Part shown: piece by piece, positions 19,407 to 25,610 of the stretch
Layout of the letters: every line of letters begins with the position of its first letter
Position numbering within the stretch: position 1 is the stretch's first letter
Program-made: the position numbers and the translations under genes
From: Oscillospiraceae bacterium
GTDB lineage: Bacteria; Bacillota; Clostridia; Oscillospirales; Oscillospiraceae
Reading direction: 5' to 3'
Assembly: GCA_902791215.1 (NCBI GenBank)
Contig: CADAUZ010000025.1
Coordinates: 1 to 36,476 of the forward strand
DNA: 36,476 nucleotides
Notes under the pieces: generated by a model
The model's input: only the letters and a program-made list of their open reading frames with translations
Database searches by the model: none
Told to the model about the DNA's origin: nothing

Positions 19407-20627
19407 ATGGCAACGATCACGACGAAGAAAGACAAGGCCGGAAACGTCACCGGCTACAAAGTGACGCTGTGTGTCGGCAGAGACGAAGCCAATAAACAGA
19501 TATGGAGAACCTGCACGCTCAAGAGGCCGGAAGGTCTGACCCCGGCAAAGGAACGGAAAGAGGTTGAACGGCAGGCCGACGCATGGGCCGAGGCACAAAA
19601 GGCCGAGTATGACCGCACGCACGCCAAAGCCGACAAGACCAAGATCACCTTCAAGCAGTTTGTGGAGGATCACTGGATGAAGGATCATGTCAAGACCGCC
19701 GACCACACGCCCAGCAGCGTCGAGTTTTTCGAGTATACGTCACAAATGGCGATTGACTACTTCGGAGAGAAAAAGCGCCTCAAAGAGATAGACACCGAGG
19801 CAGTAAAGAAGTATATCAATTTCCTCAAGACCACGCCGACGAAGACGACCGGGGAACCCTTCGGCGCTTCGAGCATCAAGCACTTTTACGGAACGCTGAA
19901 AAACATTCTCCGCTATGCCAAGCGGATGCACTACATTGACTATGACCCGACCGAGGATTTATCACAGAAGGAAAAGCCCCACCGGGAGCGTAAAGGAATT
20001 GACTTTCTGGAGCCTGCACAGGCCGTCGAGTTTCTTTCCTGTCTGGAGCATGAGCCGTTATACTGGCAATGCCTGGTCAATGTGCTGATAACGACCGGGC
20101 TTCGGCGCGGGGAGGCTGCCGGGCTTCAATGGGGCGACCTTGACCCGAAAAAGCTGGAGCTGCACGTGGAGCGCAACGTCACGCACGACAAAGAAGCGGA
20201 AAACGGCCTGCACGTCGGCAAGACCAAGACCGGCGAGGCACGGACTGTCCCCGTGTCCTCCCGCCTGTGCGGAATGCTTCTCAGGTTCAAGCAGGAACAG
20301 CAAGAGCGCTTTCAAATCCTGCTGCTGCCCACGGCGTACATATTCGCCAACGACGCCGATCCATACAGACCAATCAGGCCGGACAGCATCACCCAGCATG
20401 TAAAGCGCTTTGTGGCCCGAAACAAGCTCAAGGACGTTTCACCGCATGATCTGAGGCACAGCGCGGCAACGCTGGCCCTTGAGGCCGGGGCCGATCTGAA
20501 AGACGTGCAAACCCTTTTGGGGCACAAAGACCCCAGCACAACGCTCAAATTCTACACTGGCGTGAGTGAGGAAAAGAAGCGCCGCACCGTTGAAGGAATT
20601 GAAAGCCTTATCACCAAGAACGCATGA
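19407..20627 (+). CDS. int: tyrosine recombinase (phage-type integrase)
   Basis: The 406-residue protein inserts and excises the element at tRNA-Arg. It has an N-terminal arm-binding domain (about 1-65, MATITTKKDKAGNVTGYKVTLCVGRDEANKQIWRTCTLKRP), a SAM-like core-binding domain (about 72-175) and a catalytic domain (about 190-400). The catalytic set is complete: Arg233 in TTGLRRGEAAGL, His347 and Arg350 in SPHDLRHSAATL, His373 in LLGHKD and nucleophile Tyr383 in LKFYTGVS. GGAGGG precedes the ATG. It lies 170 bp from the left att copy and is followed by a terminator. It appears functional. Confidence 0.96.
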   Translation: MATITTKKDKAGNVTGYKVTLCVGRDEANKQIWRTCTLKRPEGLTPAKERKEVERQADAWAEAQKAEYDRTHAKADKTKITFKQFVEDHWMKDHVKTADHTPSSVEFFEYTSQMAIDYFGEKKRLKEIDTEAVKKYINFLKTTPTKTTGEPFGASSIKHFYGTLKNILRYAKRMHYIDYDPTEDLSQKEKPHRERKGIDFLEPAQAVEFLSCLEHEPLYWQCLVNVLITTGLRRGEAAGLQWGDLDPKKLELHVERNVTHDKEAENGLHVGKTKTGEARTVPVSSRLCGMLLRFKQEQQERFQILLLPTAYIFANDADPYRPIRPDSITQHVKRFVARNKLKDVSPHDLRHSAATLALEAGADLKDVQTLLGHKDPSTTLKFYTGVSEEKKRRTVEGIESLITKNA

Positions 20628-20678
20628 AGGAAACGCCTTGCTTTTATGAATAAACTGTAAATCTTTTGCTGCTATGTG

Positions 20679-20710
20679 AGCGCCAGTCTGATAAAGGCTG
20701 GCGCTTTTCG
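20679..20710 (+). terminator. rho-independent terminator after the integrase gene
   Basis: AGCGCCAG (20679-20686) pairs with CTGGCGCT (20698-20705), followed by TTTTCG. It separates integrase from the replication operon. The following gap (20711-20846) carries the operon promoter, possibly TTGCTT-18 bp-TATACG. Confidence 0.75.
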
Positions 20711-20846
20711 TTGCGCCCCAACGGTTTGCGGTTTTTCCTCGTTGCTTGAGTTTTTTTCTAAGGCTTGGTGTCATTGCTTGACATCGTTTTGCTACGTTAT
20801 ACGCGCAGGGGCAAAACCCATGCAATTTTGTACGGAGGTATAGATC

Positions 20847-21029
20847 ATGAATGAAATGAAAGCGCCCAAGATGTTGACGATCCGCGAGGTCGCTGCTACT
20901 GGCCTTCTGTCCGAAAACGCCCTGCGCGCTGGTGTGAAGGCCGGGTGGGTCCCGCATATCAAATGCGGGAAAAAGGCCCTCGTCAACTATGACCGTCTTG
21001 TTGCCTATCTTAACGGCGACAACGCATGA
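20847..21029 (+). CDS. excisionase-like / MerR-type winged-helix DNA-binding protein
   Basis: The 60-residue protein is an HTH_17-like domain: KMLTIREVAATGLLSENALRAGVKAGWVPHIKCGKKALVNYDRLVAYL. In integrative elements such proteins serve as excisionases or as regulators of the early operon. A perfect ACGGAGGT ribosome binding site is present. It heads the replication operon directly after the integrase terminator, which fits a directionality factor. Direct evidence for excision is not visible in sequence. Confidence 0.8.
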   Translation: MNEMKAPKMLTIREVAATGLLSENALRAGVKAGWVPHIKCGKKALVNYDRLVAYLNGDNA

Positions 21030-21096
21030 GCGGCCAAAACGGAAATCGCCCCGGCTGTTGTGGGGCAGCCGGGGGCGAAGTTTGAGGAGGGAAAGC

Positions 21097-21162
21097 ATGC
21101 TCAACGGCATTATATCTGACCTCACACCGCTTTGCAAGCCCCGCGAAAGGCAGGTGTGGTGA
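21097..21162 (+). CDS. 21-residue possible leader peptide
   Basis: A short frame (MLNGIISDLTPLCKPRERQVW) has an unusually good ribosome binding site (GAGGAGGG) and its stop TGA abuts the ATG of the next gene at 21163. Just upstream a GC-rich stem (about 21047-21077, CGCCCCGGCTG paired with CAGCCGGGGGCG) is present. It may couple translation to the downstream gene rather than make a useful peptide. Confidence 0.4.
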   Translation: MLNGIISDLTPLCKPRERQVW

Positions 21163-21879
21163 ATGGCAAAGAACAAGGAAGGCCGCCCGGAGTGGTTCAA
21201 GTTCTGGCGACGTAACCGCAGACAGCTCGATATTGAACAGCTTGACATGCAGAGCCGAGGCGTGGTCTTCACAAATATGATGCGGTATTTTGACGGTGAG
21301 GATTCCACGCTGCTCGACATGTCCCCCATTGAGTGCATGGCCTTTAATGTGCTCAAGATCAATGTGGACGATTCTTTCAGCGAGTATGCCGAGCGAGAGA
21401 AGACCAACCGGGAGAACGGGCGCAAAGGCGGCAGGCCAGCGAAAACCGAACAAAACCCAGAAAACCCAATGGGTTTTGAAAAAACCGAAAAAACCCGAAG
21501 ACAGAAGACAGAAGACAGAGGGCAGAAGAAAGAAGAAAGAAGTGGAACGGGGGCGGGCAAGCCGCCACGCACACGCTTTATTCCTCCGACTCTTGAAGAA
21601 GTATCCGCATACTGCCAGCAGCGAAGAAACACTGTAGACCCTCAGCGCTTCATAGATCACTACGAAACAAATGGATGGGTGCAAGGCAAGGGAAAGCCCA
21701 TACGGGACTGGCGTGCTGCTGTCCGAACGTGGGAAGCTGGCAGACAGCAAGGGCGGCAGCCTGCACAGCAGCCGGATTTATCATGGCGCGATTCCAAGGC
21801 CGTCACACCTGACGATATGGTGGAGTACCCGGAAGGCAGCGGGCAATATCGTCCGCGCTGGGAGGTGCCGCATGATTGA
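21163..21879 (+). CDS. phage-type replication accessory protein (DUF6291-like)
   Basis: The 238-residue protein begins with a conserved block (PEWFKFWRRNRRQLDIEQLDMQSRGVVFTNMMRYFDGED, about 9-47) that I associate with DUF6291 in phage and satellite replication modules. A basic, low-complexity linker follows (NGRKGGRPAK ... KTRRQKTEDRGQKKEERSG). The C-terminal part (about 145-195, PPTLEEVSAYCQQRRNTVDPQRFIDHYETNGWVQGKGKPIRDWRAAVRTW) is the motif common to phage replisome organisers and DnaD/DnaT-like helicase loaders. It overlaps the helicase gene by 8 bp, so a helicase-loading or origin-binding role is inferred. Confidence 0.72.
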   Translation: MAKNKEGRPEWFKFWRRNRRQLDIEQLDMQSRGVVFTNMMRYFDGEDSTLLDMSPIECMAFNVLKINVDDSFSEYAEREKTNRENGRKGGRPAKTEQNPENPMGFEKTEKTRRQKTEDRGQKKEERSGTGAGKPPRTRFIPPTLEEVSAYCQQRRNTVDPQRFIDHYETNGWVQGKGKPIRDWRAAVRTWEAGRQQGRQPAQQPDLSWRDSKAVTPDDMVEYPEGSGQYRPRWEVPHD

Positions 21880-23146
21880 ACGTCGGCTTGCCCTCGCGGA
21901 AAATTCTCTCGCCGGGTGCCTGTTGGTCGATACGTCGGCAGCGCTCCGGGACTGCCGCGGCATTGTCAGCGCCGCAGACTTTCAGAGTGAAGCGGCCCGC
22001 GCGATCTTCAACGCCGCCCTTGCCTTCGATGCTGCCGGGAAGATTGCTGATCCTGTGCAGCTGCAGGCAGAGGCGAAGCGGCAAGGATTCCCGCTCGATG
22101 ATGAATATTGTGCGGAGCTGATGAGGCTGTACACCACCACCGCCAACGCCGAGGAGACCGCCCGGATCATCCACGAGGACGCACAGAGGCGCCGCGCGCA
22201 TGAAATCGGTCTCGCCCTGGCGAATGACGATCTGACCCCAACTGACACGCTGGCACGGCTACAGGAGCTGTTGCAATCGCAGGGCAGCCAGCTACAGACA
22301 CCGCTTGAGGCGGCAAACTCCGTGATGGACTATATCTCCGCTGCTGCCGGCGGCGAGACAAAGCCCTTTCTTTCGTCGGGCTTTCCGAGCCTCGACACTC
22401 AGCTTTCCGGCGGCCTTGTTGCTGGTGGGCTTATCACACTCGCGGCCCGTCCGGGGACAGGAAAGACGACGGCAGCGCTGGCTATTGCCGAGAACGTAGC
22501 TGTGTGCGGTGGGAAGGTACTCTATATCTCCCTTGAGATGACCACCGCCCAGCTTTGGGCCTGCCGTGCTGCCAGTGCAAGCGGCCTCAGTCGTTCTAAC
22601 ATATATGCCGGACGGATCAGGGATGACGGCAAGGAGTGGCAACGGCTGACAGACGCTTTCGATCTGCTGTCAAGGAGGCCCTTCTACATCCGGGACGTGC
22701 CTTCCACGCTGGAGGATATTGAGCGGGAGGCACGGTGCATGGATGGGCTGTCGCTGCTGGTGGTGGATCACATGGGCCTTGTGAAGCCGACGGAACGCGG
22801 CAGCCGATATGAGATCATGACCCAGACCGCCCACCGCCTCAAGCAGCTTGCATTGTCTCTCAAAATCCCTGTGCTGGCCCTGTGTCAGCTCAACAGGCAG
22901 TCAGAGGCCCGAGAAAGCAAACGTCCCACGATGGCGGACTTGCGAGACAGCGGAGCCGTGGAGGAGGACAGCGACGTGGTGTGTCTCCTGTTTCGTTCTG
23001 CTCAGTATGTCCCGGAAGATCAGCGCCCGAAGCCGTGGGAGGCGCAGCCGCTTGATTTTATTGTGGACAAGAACCGGCACGGCATGACAGGCACAACGAC
23101 ACTCAGCTTTTGCGGCATGACTGCACGTGTCACTGAATGGAGGTAA
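21872..23146 (+). CDS. DnaB-type replicative helicase
   Basis: This 424-residue helicase should unwind the element's DNA during its own replication. The N-terminal DnaB domain (about 3-95, ERRLALAENSLAGCLLVDTSAALRD) is complete. The RecA-like domain begins near residue 165 with the Walker A loop ARPGTGKTTAALA, followed by LYISLEMTTAQLW, Walker B LLVVDHMG and ALCQLNRQSE. The start at 21872 has GGAGGTG upstream and overlaps the previous gene by 8 bp, while the open frame extends to 21671. It is shorter at the N-terminus and linker than chromosomal DnaB (about 450). Confidence 0.93.
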   Translation: MIERRLALAENSLAGCLLVDTSAALRDCRGIVSAADFQSEAARAIFNAALAFDAAGKIADPVQLQAEAKRQGFPLDDEYCAELMRLYTTTANAEETARIIHEDAQRRRAHEIGLALANDDLTPTDTLARLQELLQSQGSQLQTPLEAANSVMDYISAAAGGETKPFLSSGFPSLDTQLSGGLVAGGLITLAARPGTGKTTAALAIAENVAVCGGKVLYISLEMTTAQLWACRAASASGLSRSNIYAGRIRDDGKEWQRLTDAFDLLSRRPFYIRDVPSTLEDIEREARCMDGLSLLVVDHMGLVKPTERGSRYEIMTQTAHRLKQLALSLKIPVLALCQLNRQSEARESKRPTMADLRDSGAVEEDSDVVCLLFRSAQYVPEDQRPKPWEAQPLDFIVDKNRHGMTGTTTLSFCGMTARVTEWR

Positions 23147-23148
23147 CC

Positions 23149-23283
23149 ATGAGGAAACGGAGAAGGCGGAAGAACATCTGGGCAGAGTATGAACGCCGTA
23201 AGCGCAGCCTTGCCCAGCGGCCCCAACCATCAGCGCAGTATGAACAGCAGATTCAGAAGATCACACGGGAGATGAAGATATGA
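23149..23283 (+). CDS. 44-residue basic protein
   Basis: The frame starts at ATG 23149 behind GGAGGT, two bases after the helicase stop, and ends in an ATGA overlap with the next gene. The product is very basic at its N-terminus (MRKRRRRKNIWAEYERRKRS) and helical at the C-terminus. Tight packing and a good ribosome binding site support a real gene. It may bind nucleic acid; no family is recognised. Confidence 0.6.
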   Translation: MRKRRRRKNIWAEYERRKRSLAQRPQPSAQYEQQIQKITREMKI

Positions 23284-23603
23284 GCGGACGGCATTCGCAG
23301 CGCAAGGGCGCGGACGGGGAGCGGGAGCTTGCCGCCGTGCTTCGGGAATACGGCTACGATATGGAGCGCGGGGGATCCATGTCATTTGGGGAAGTTCCTG
23401 ATCTGGTGGGCCTCCCCGGTGTCCATATCGAGTGCAAGCGAGTGGAGCGCTTGAACGTGCCGGAGGCCATGCAGCAGGCCGTGACCGATTCCCAGCGATT
23501 CAAGGACGGCATGCCCGCCCTCTTCCATCGAAGGAACCGGCAGCCGTGGCTTGTGACGATCCGGCTGGAGGATTTTATGCAGCTATATCAACGGAAGGAT
23601 TAA
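23280..23603 (+). CDS. small phage-type nuclease (Holliday-junction-resolvase-like)
   Basis: The 107-residue protein resembles archaeal Hjc/phage endonuclease folds: RKGADGERELAAVLREYGYDMERGG (N-terminal helix with Glu), then GEVPDLVGLPGVHIECKRVERLN, which supplies the PD-(D/E)xK residues Asp41 and Glu50-x-Lys52. A role in processing branched replication or recombination intermediates is inferred. Start overlaps the 44-residue gene (ATGA). It is part of the tightly packed replication operon. Confidence 0.8.
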   Translation: MSGRHSQRKGADGERELAAVLREYGYDMERGGSMSFGEVPDLVGLPGVHIECKRVERLNVPEAMQQAVTDSQRFKDGMPALFHRRNRQPWLVTIRLEDFMQLYQRKD

Positions 23604-23607
23604 GGCT

Positions 23608-23841
23608 ATGGCAACATACAGCTCGACGGACATAAAGTGCCCATTCTATATCAACGACAATCCCCAGACCTGTAAGCTCACATGTGAAGGCATCCCGCCG
23701 GGGAGCACTATTGCCAACCACTTCTTGAACGGGAAGACTATGCACACCCACATTGAGCGGCGCTGCGCCGGGGACTATAAAGCTTGCCCGTGGTACTCTG
23801 TCCTCTGGCACGGAAAGTACAGCATGGCAGAACGATATTGA
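23608..23841 (+). CDS. 77-residue Cys-rich hypothetical protein
   Basis: The product has five cysteines in a metal-site-like arrangement (KCPFYINDNPQTCKLTCEG and RRCAGDYKACPW). It starts 4 bp after the nuclease stop, downstream of GGAAGGATTAAG, and is the last gene of the plus-strand operon before a hairpin at 23845. Such proteins occur in phage replication modules. Its function is unknown, possibly a zinc-binding regulator. Confidence 0.65.
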   Translation: MATYSSTDIKCPFYINDNPQTCKLTCEGIPPGSTIANHFLNGKTMHTHIERRCAGDYKACPWYSVLWHGKYSMAERY

Positions 23842-23844
23842 ACA

Positions 23845-23877
23845 AAGAGACCGCCCACCGTGGGACGGCCTCTTCTC
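23845..23877 (+). terminator. hairpin at the end of the replication operon
   Basis: AGAGACCGCCCAC pairs with GTGGGACGGCCTCT over a short loop, followed by TCTTCTCT. It is GC-rich with only a weak T-tract, so termination is probable but not certain. Confidence 0.5.
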
Positions 23878-24207
23878 TATGCTTAACCCGGCAAGGCCCA
23901 GCAACAGGCCCGCGAGGAAGTGCCCGGCGCGTGCACCGCCTGGGTGATTCTGATTTTACCATATCCCGCTCGTCGTTTCAAGGACGTAGAACCTTGACAA
24001 CCACGCCCCCGGAGAAGGTTAGCATTTGTTAGCATCCTCCAGCGCGAAAACCTTAACATTTCCTAACATGCAGACCTTACCATTTCTCAGCATCCGGCGC
24101 GCCGCTGCTGTGCGCGGCTCACGAGGTGCACGTCCCGCCGTGGTGGTGCCTCTGCATGGTTGAAGATAAGGCCCGCTCAGAAGGGCAGGAAATGGCCTTT
24201 AAAGACG
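23878..24207. other. non-coding stretch with iteron-like repeats
   Basis: No gene is supported between the hairpin at 23877 and the promoter at 24208. Open frames here are rich in Arg, Pro and Ala and lack ribosome binding sites. The notable content is the repeat block at 24015-24095. This is the longest non-coding part of the element and the best place for a replication origin. Confidence 0.5.
24015..24095. repeat. three 23-bp iteron-like direct repeats, possible replication origin
   Basis: Related 23-mers lie at 24015-24037, 24049-24071 and 24073-24095, with consensus ACCTTA-CATTT-TAGCAT-C. Each contains two TTAGCAT-like heptamers 10 bp apart, about one helical turn. A weak partial copy (ACCTTGACA) is at 23991. 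Iterons beside a helicase and loader module are typical of a replication initiator binding site. They could instead bind a regulator. Confidence 0.6.
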
Positions 24208-24236
24208 TTGCCTTTTTCACAGCTGCCTGCTATACT
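24208..24236 (+). promoter_or_regulatory. strong sigma-A-type promoter without an obvious gene
   Basis: TTGCCT (24208-24213), 17-bp spacer, TATACT (24231-24236). No ribosome binding site with an open frame follows; a stem with T-run follows at 24324. It may drive a small RNA. Confidence 0.5.
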
Positions 24237-24242
24237 GTTATC

Positions 24243-24360
24243 AGGCGTCGAGCTGATGGGTTCGGCAATGAGGGCCTGCTTTGCAGGCAGCTCCCCGGCC
24301 GGTTTAGGTTCGGCGTCAAAAAAAGAGAGGCTTTCCCAAATCGGGGAAGTCTCTCTTTCC
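24243..24360 (+). ncRNA. candidate small RNA from the mobile element
   Basis: The predicted start near 24243 lies behind a good promoter, and the strong hairpin at 24324-24357 would end a transcript of about 115 nt. An internal GCCTGCTTTGCAGGC stem is present. The 3' end is antisense to the last codons or 3' end of the ribbon-helix-helix gene transcript. This rests on promoter and terminator placement only. Confidence 0.3.
24324..24357. terminator. bidirectional terminator behind the repressor gene
   Basis: AGAGAGGCTTTCCC and GGGGAAGTCTCTCT form a long stem over a 5-nt loop. On the minus strand it is followed by TTTTTTT, directly behind the ribbon-helix-helix gene stop at 24363. On the plus strand TTTCCGTTT follows. 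Confidence 0.8.
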
Positions 24361-24362
24361 GT

Positions 24363-24554
24363 TTATTCGGCGGTCTCCCGCTCCAGCGTTTCCGATATGG
24401 CACGGTTGATGAAGGCATTGACGCTCTCGCCCCGGCTCTCCGCATGGGCTTTGATCCTGTCCTTTTGGCCCTTCTCGGTCCTGACCTTGATCTCGTCATA
24501 GTTTTCCTTCATGTACTTGTTCACGGCCCGCTGCTGGGCTTTCGTTGTCGGCAT
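24363..24554 (-). CDS. ribbon-helix-helix (Arc/CopG-type) regulator
   Basis: The 63-residue protein has a basic N-terminus and the RHH pattern: a short beta-strand (DEIKVRTEKG), then helices QKDRIKAHAESRGESVNAFINRAISETLERE. Such dimers bind short operator repeats. The start at 24554 has GGAGGTG upstream. It is the only gene on the minus strand in the element and is divergent from the gene at 24806, with operator-like repeats between them. It is the likely repressor of the element's right-hand genes, and perhaps its own. Confidence 0.85.
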   Translation of the reverse strand: MPTTKAQQRAVNKYMKENYDEIKVRTEKGQKDRIKAHAESRGESVNAFINRAISETLERETAE

Positions 24555-24603
24555 GGCTGCACACCTCCTGTTGTCCTCAGTATACCAGATTATACCGCAA
24601 TCA

Positions 24604-24688
24604 TCTATTGGGTACAATATACAATCTGCACATATATCGGGGACGATATTCGTGCATCATTCCATCTTGATATATTGGGGACGATAGA
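24604..24688. promoter_or_regulatory. three operator-like repeats between the RHH gene and the 146-residue gene
   Basis: Related 18-bp units occur at 24604-24621, 24633-24650 and 24671-24688, with consensus TATATTGGGGACGATAT, at offsets of 29 and 38 bp. They lie upstream of both divergent genes and are good candidates for binding by the RHH protein. A perfect small stem CCGGGAAA-CGC-TTTCCCGG follows at 24714-24732. Confidence 0.6.
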
Positions 24689-24805
24689 TTATACTGATAC
24701 CAGAACGAGGGAGCCGGGAAACGCTTTCCCGGAGGCGGAAGACACACGACGAGTGCAGCGCCGGACACACGCCCCGGCTCCAGAATAAAACAGGAGGTAT
24801 ACACC

Positions 24806-25246
24806 ATGAGCAACACCACCCTCAGCGACCTTTACGCGGTCTGCACCGCCTGGGAGGAATCCCGGAAGGGAGAGCTTGCGAAGGCAGCGGACACCGCCGC
24901 CGATTGCTTTTCCTTTGAGACGAAAGAAGAGAAAGCCAGGTTTGCCGCCTTCTACGCGGGGTACATGTCCAGCAGCCCGAAGCGGGCCGAACCGCCCACC
25001 GACAACGAGAAGCCGATAGAGGGAGTCGTTGATGTGCTGCCGAAAGCGTCCACTGAAGAGTGCGAAAGAACCGCCGACGCTATGGATGCGGCCTTAAATG
25101 TTTGGATCGACTGGACGCGGCACGGCAGCAAGACCGGCAATGCAGAATATGACACGAAGCTCTTGCTTGCCGCGATCTACGACGCGGGCAGAATGCAGGG
25201 GATCAGAGAAGAGAGCAGCAGCCGGAGGGAGGGCAGCAGGCCATAA
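24806..25246 (+). CDS. 146-residue hypothetical protein of the mobile element
   Basis: The protein is soluble, rich in Ala and Glu and helical in appearance (LSDLYAVCTAWEESRKGELAKAADTAADCFSFETKEEKARFAAFYAGYM). A Pro-rich linker (KRAEPPTDNEKPIEGVV) and a second helical part (CERTADAMDAALNVWIDWTRHG ... LLLAAIYDAGRMQG) follow. GGAGGT precedes the ATG. It is the last gene before the right end and is placed under the operator-like repeats, a position where satellites often carry accessory functions. I do not recognise the family. Confidence 0.7.
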   Translation: MSNTTLSDLYAVCTAWEESRKGELAKAADTAADCFSFETKEEKARFAAFYAGYMSSSPKRAEPPTDNEKPIEGVVDVLPKASTEECERTADAMDAALNVWIDWTRHGSKTGNAEYDTKLLLAAIYDAGRMQGIREESSSRREGSRP

Positions 25247-25290
25247 GTTTTCCCTTATGGGCAAAATAAGCTTCTGACTATATAGTTGAC

Positions 25291-25320
25291 ACCGCCGCCC
25301 AGATCAGGACGGCGGTTTTT
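25291..25320 (+). terminator. rho-independent terminator after the 146-residue gene
   Basis: ACCGCCG (25291-25297) pairs with CGGCGGT (25310-25316) and runs into TTTTT. Confidence 0.8.
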
Positions 25321-25346
25321 GCTTTTCGGGCGGTTTTTCTGAATTT

Positions 25347-25373
25347 GTTTACCTTTTCTGTTTACCAGGTAAA
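25347..25373. promoter_or_regulatory. GTTTACC repeats, probable integrase arm-type sites (right)
   Basis: GTTTACC at 25347-25353 and 25360-25366, plus inverted GGTAAA at 25368-25373, match the four copies near the left end. Such arms at both ends are expected for a lambda-type integrase. Confidence 0.6.
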
Positions 25374-25407
25374 TTTGCCCTTGTCCAATTGTGGCAAATA
25401 AATACCA

Positions 25408-25442
25408 AAAACCGCCCGATTTTTTCAAATCAAGCGGCTTTC
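25408..25442 (-). terminator. imperfect terminator-like hairpin after tRNA-Arg
   Basis: AAACCGCC-GATTT and AAATC-AGCGG-TTT pair with small bulges. It is the present downstream hairpin of the tRNA-Arg gene, supplied by the inserted element. Confidence 0.5.
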
Positions 25443-25444
25443 GT

Positions 25445-25521
25445 TGGCACGCGATAAGGGATTCGAACCCCTGACCTTCTGGTCCGTAGCCAGACGCTCT
25501 ATCCAGCTGAGCTAATCGCGC
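25445..25521 (-). tRNA. tRNA-Arg (anticodon ACG), intact
   Basis: The minus strand gives a full 77-nt cloverleaf with encoded CCA. The 7-bp acceptor stem GCGCGAT pairs with ATCGCGT (one G-T at the end). The anticodon arm is TCTGG-CTACGGA-CCAGA, so the anticodon is ACG, reading CGN arginine codons. The T arm contains TTCGAAT. Its 3' 46 bp (25444-25489) are repeated at 19191 and 17268, showing that it has served twice as an integration target and been restored each time. Confidence 0.96.
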
Positions 25522-25546
25522 ATGTCATTCAATTGACAGCTTAAGA

Positions 25547-25575
25547 ATAATAGCACAGTCCGGACGGTTTTGCAA
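25547..25575 (-). promoter_or_regulatory. promoter of tRNA-Arg
   Basis: On the minus strand TTGCAA (25575-25570), 17 bp, TATTAT (25552-25547). The start would be about 20 bp before the tRNA. Confidence 0.65.
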
Positions 25576-25610
25576 TACCCTTTTTTAAATATTTCTCAAA
25601 AACTTTCGCG

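Larger units (their letters stand above)
19191..25443. mobile_element. 6.25-kb integrated element in tRNA-Arg, phage-satellite-like
   Basis: The element lies between direct repeats at 19191 and 25444. In order it carries a tyrosine integrase, excisionase-like protein, leader peptide, DUF6291-like protein, DnaB-type helicase, a 44-residue basic protein, a nuclease, a Cys-rich protein, iteron-like repeats, a ribbon-helix-helix repressor and a 146-residue unknown protein. No capsid, terminase, lysis, relaxase or conjugation gene is seen. This gene set resembles phage satellites (PICI-like) or a defective prophage replication module. It restores the tRNA at its right end. Confidence 0.78.

Noticed and set aside
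24604-24688. CRISPR array from spaced repeats
   Set aside because: Repeats are only 18 bp, imperfect, unequally spaced and three in number, with no cas genes; an operator array fits better.
24126-24788. 220-residue plus-strand frame across the RHH gene and operators
   Set aside because: It has no ribosome binding site, crosses a terminator and operator repeats, and reads antisense through the convincing RHH gene.
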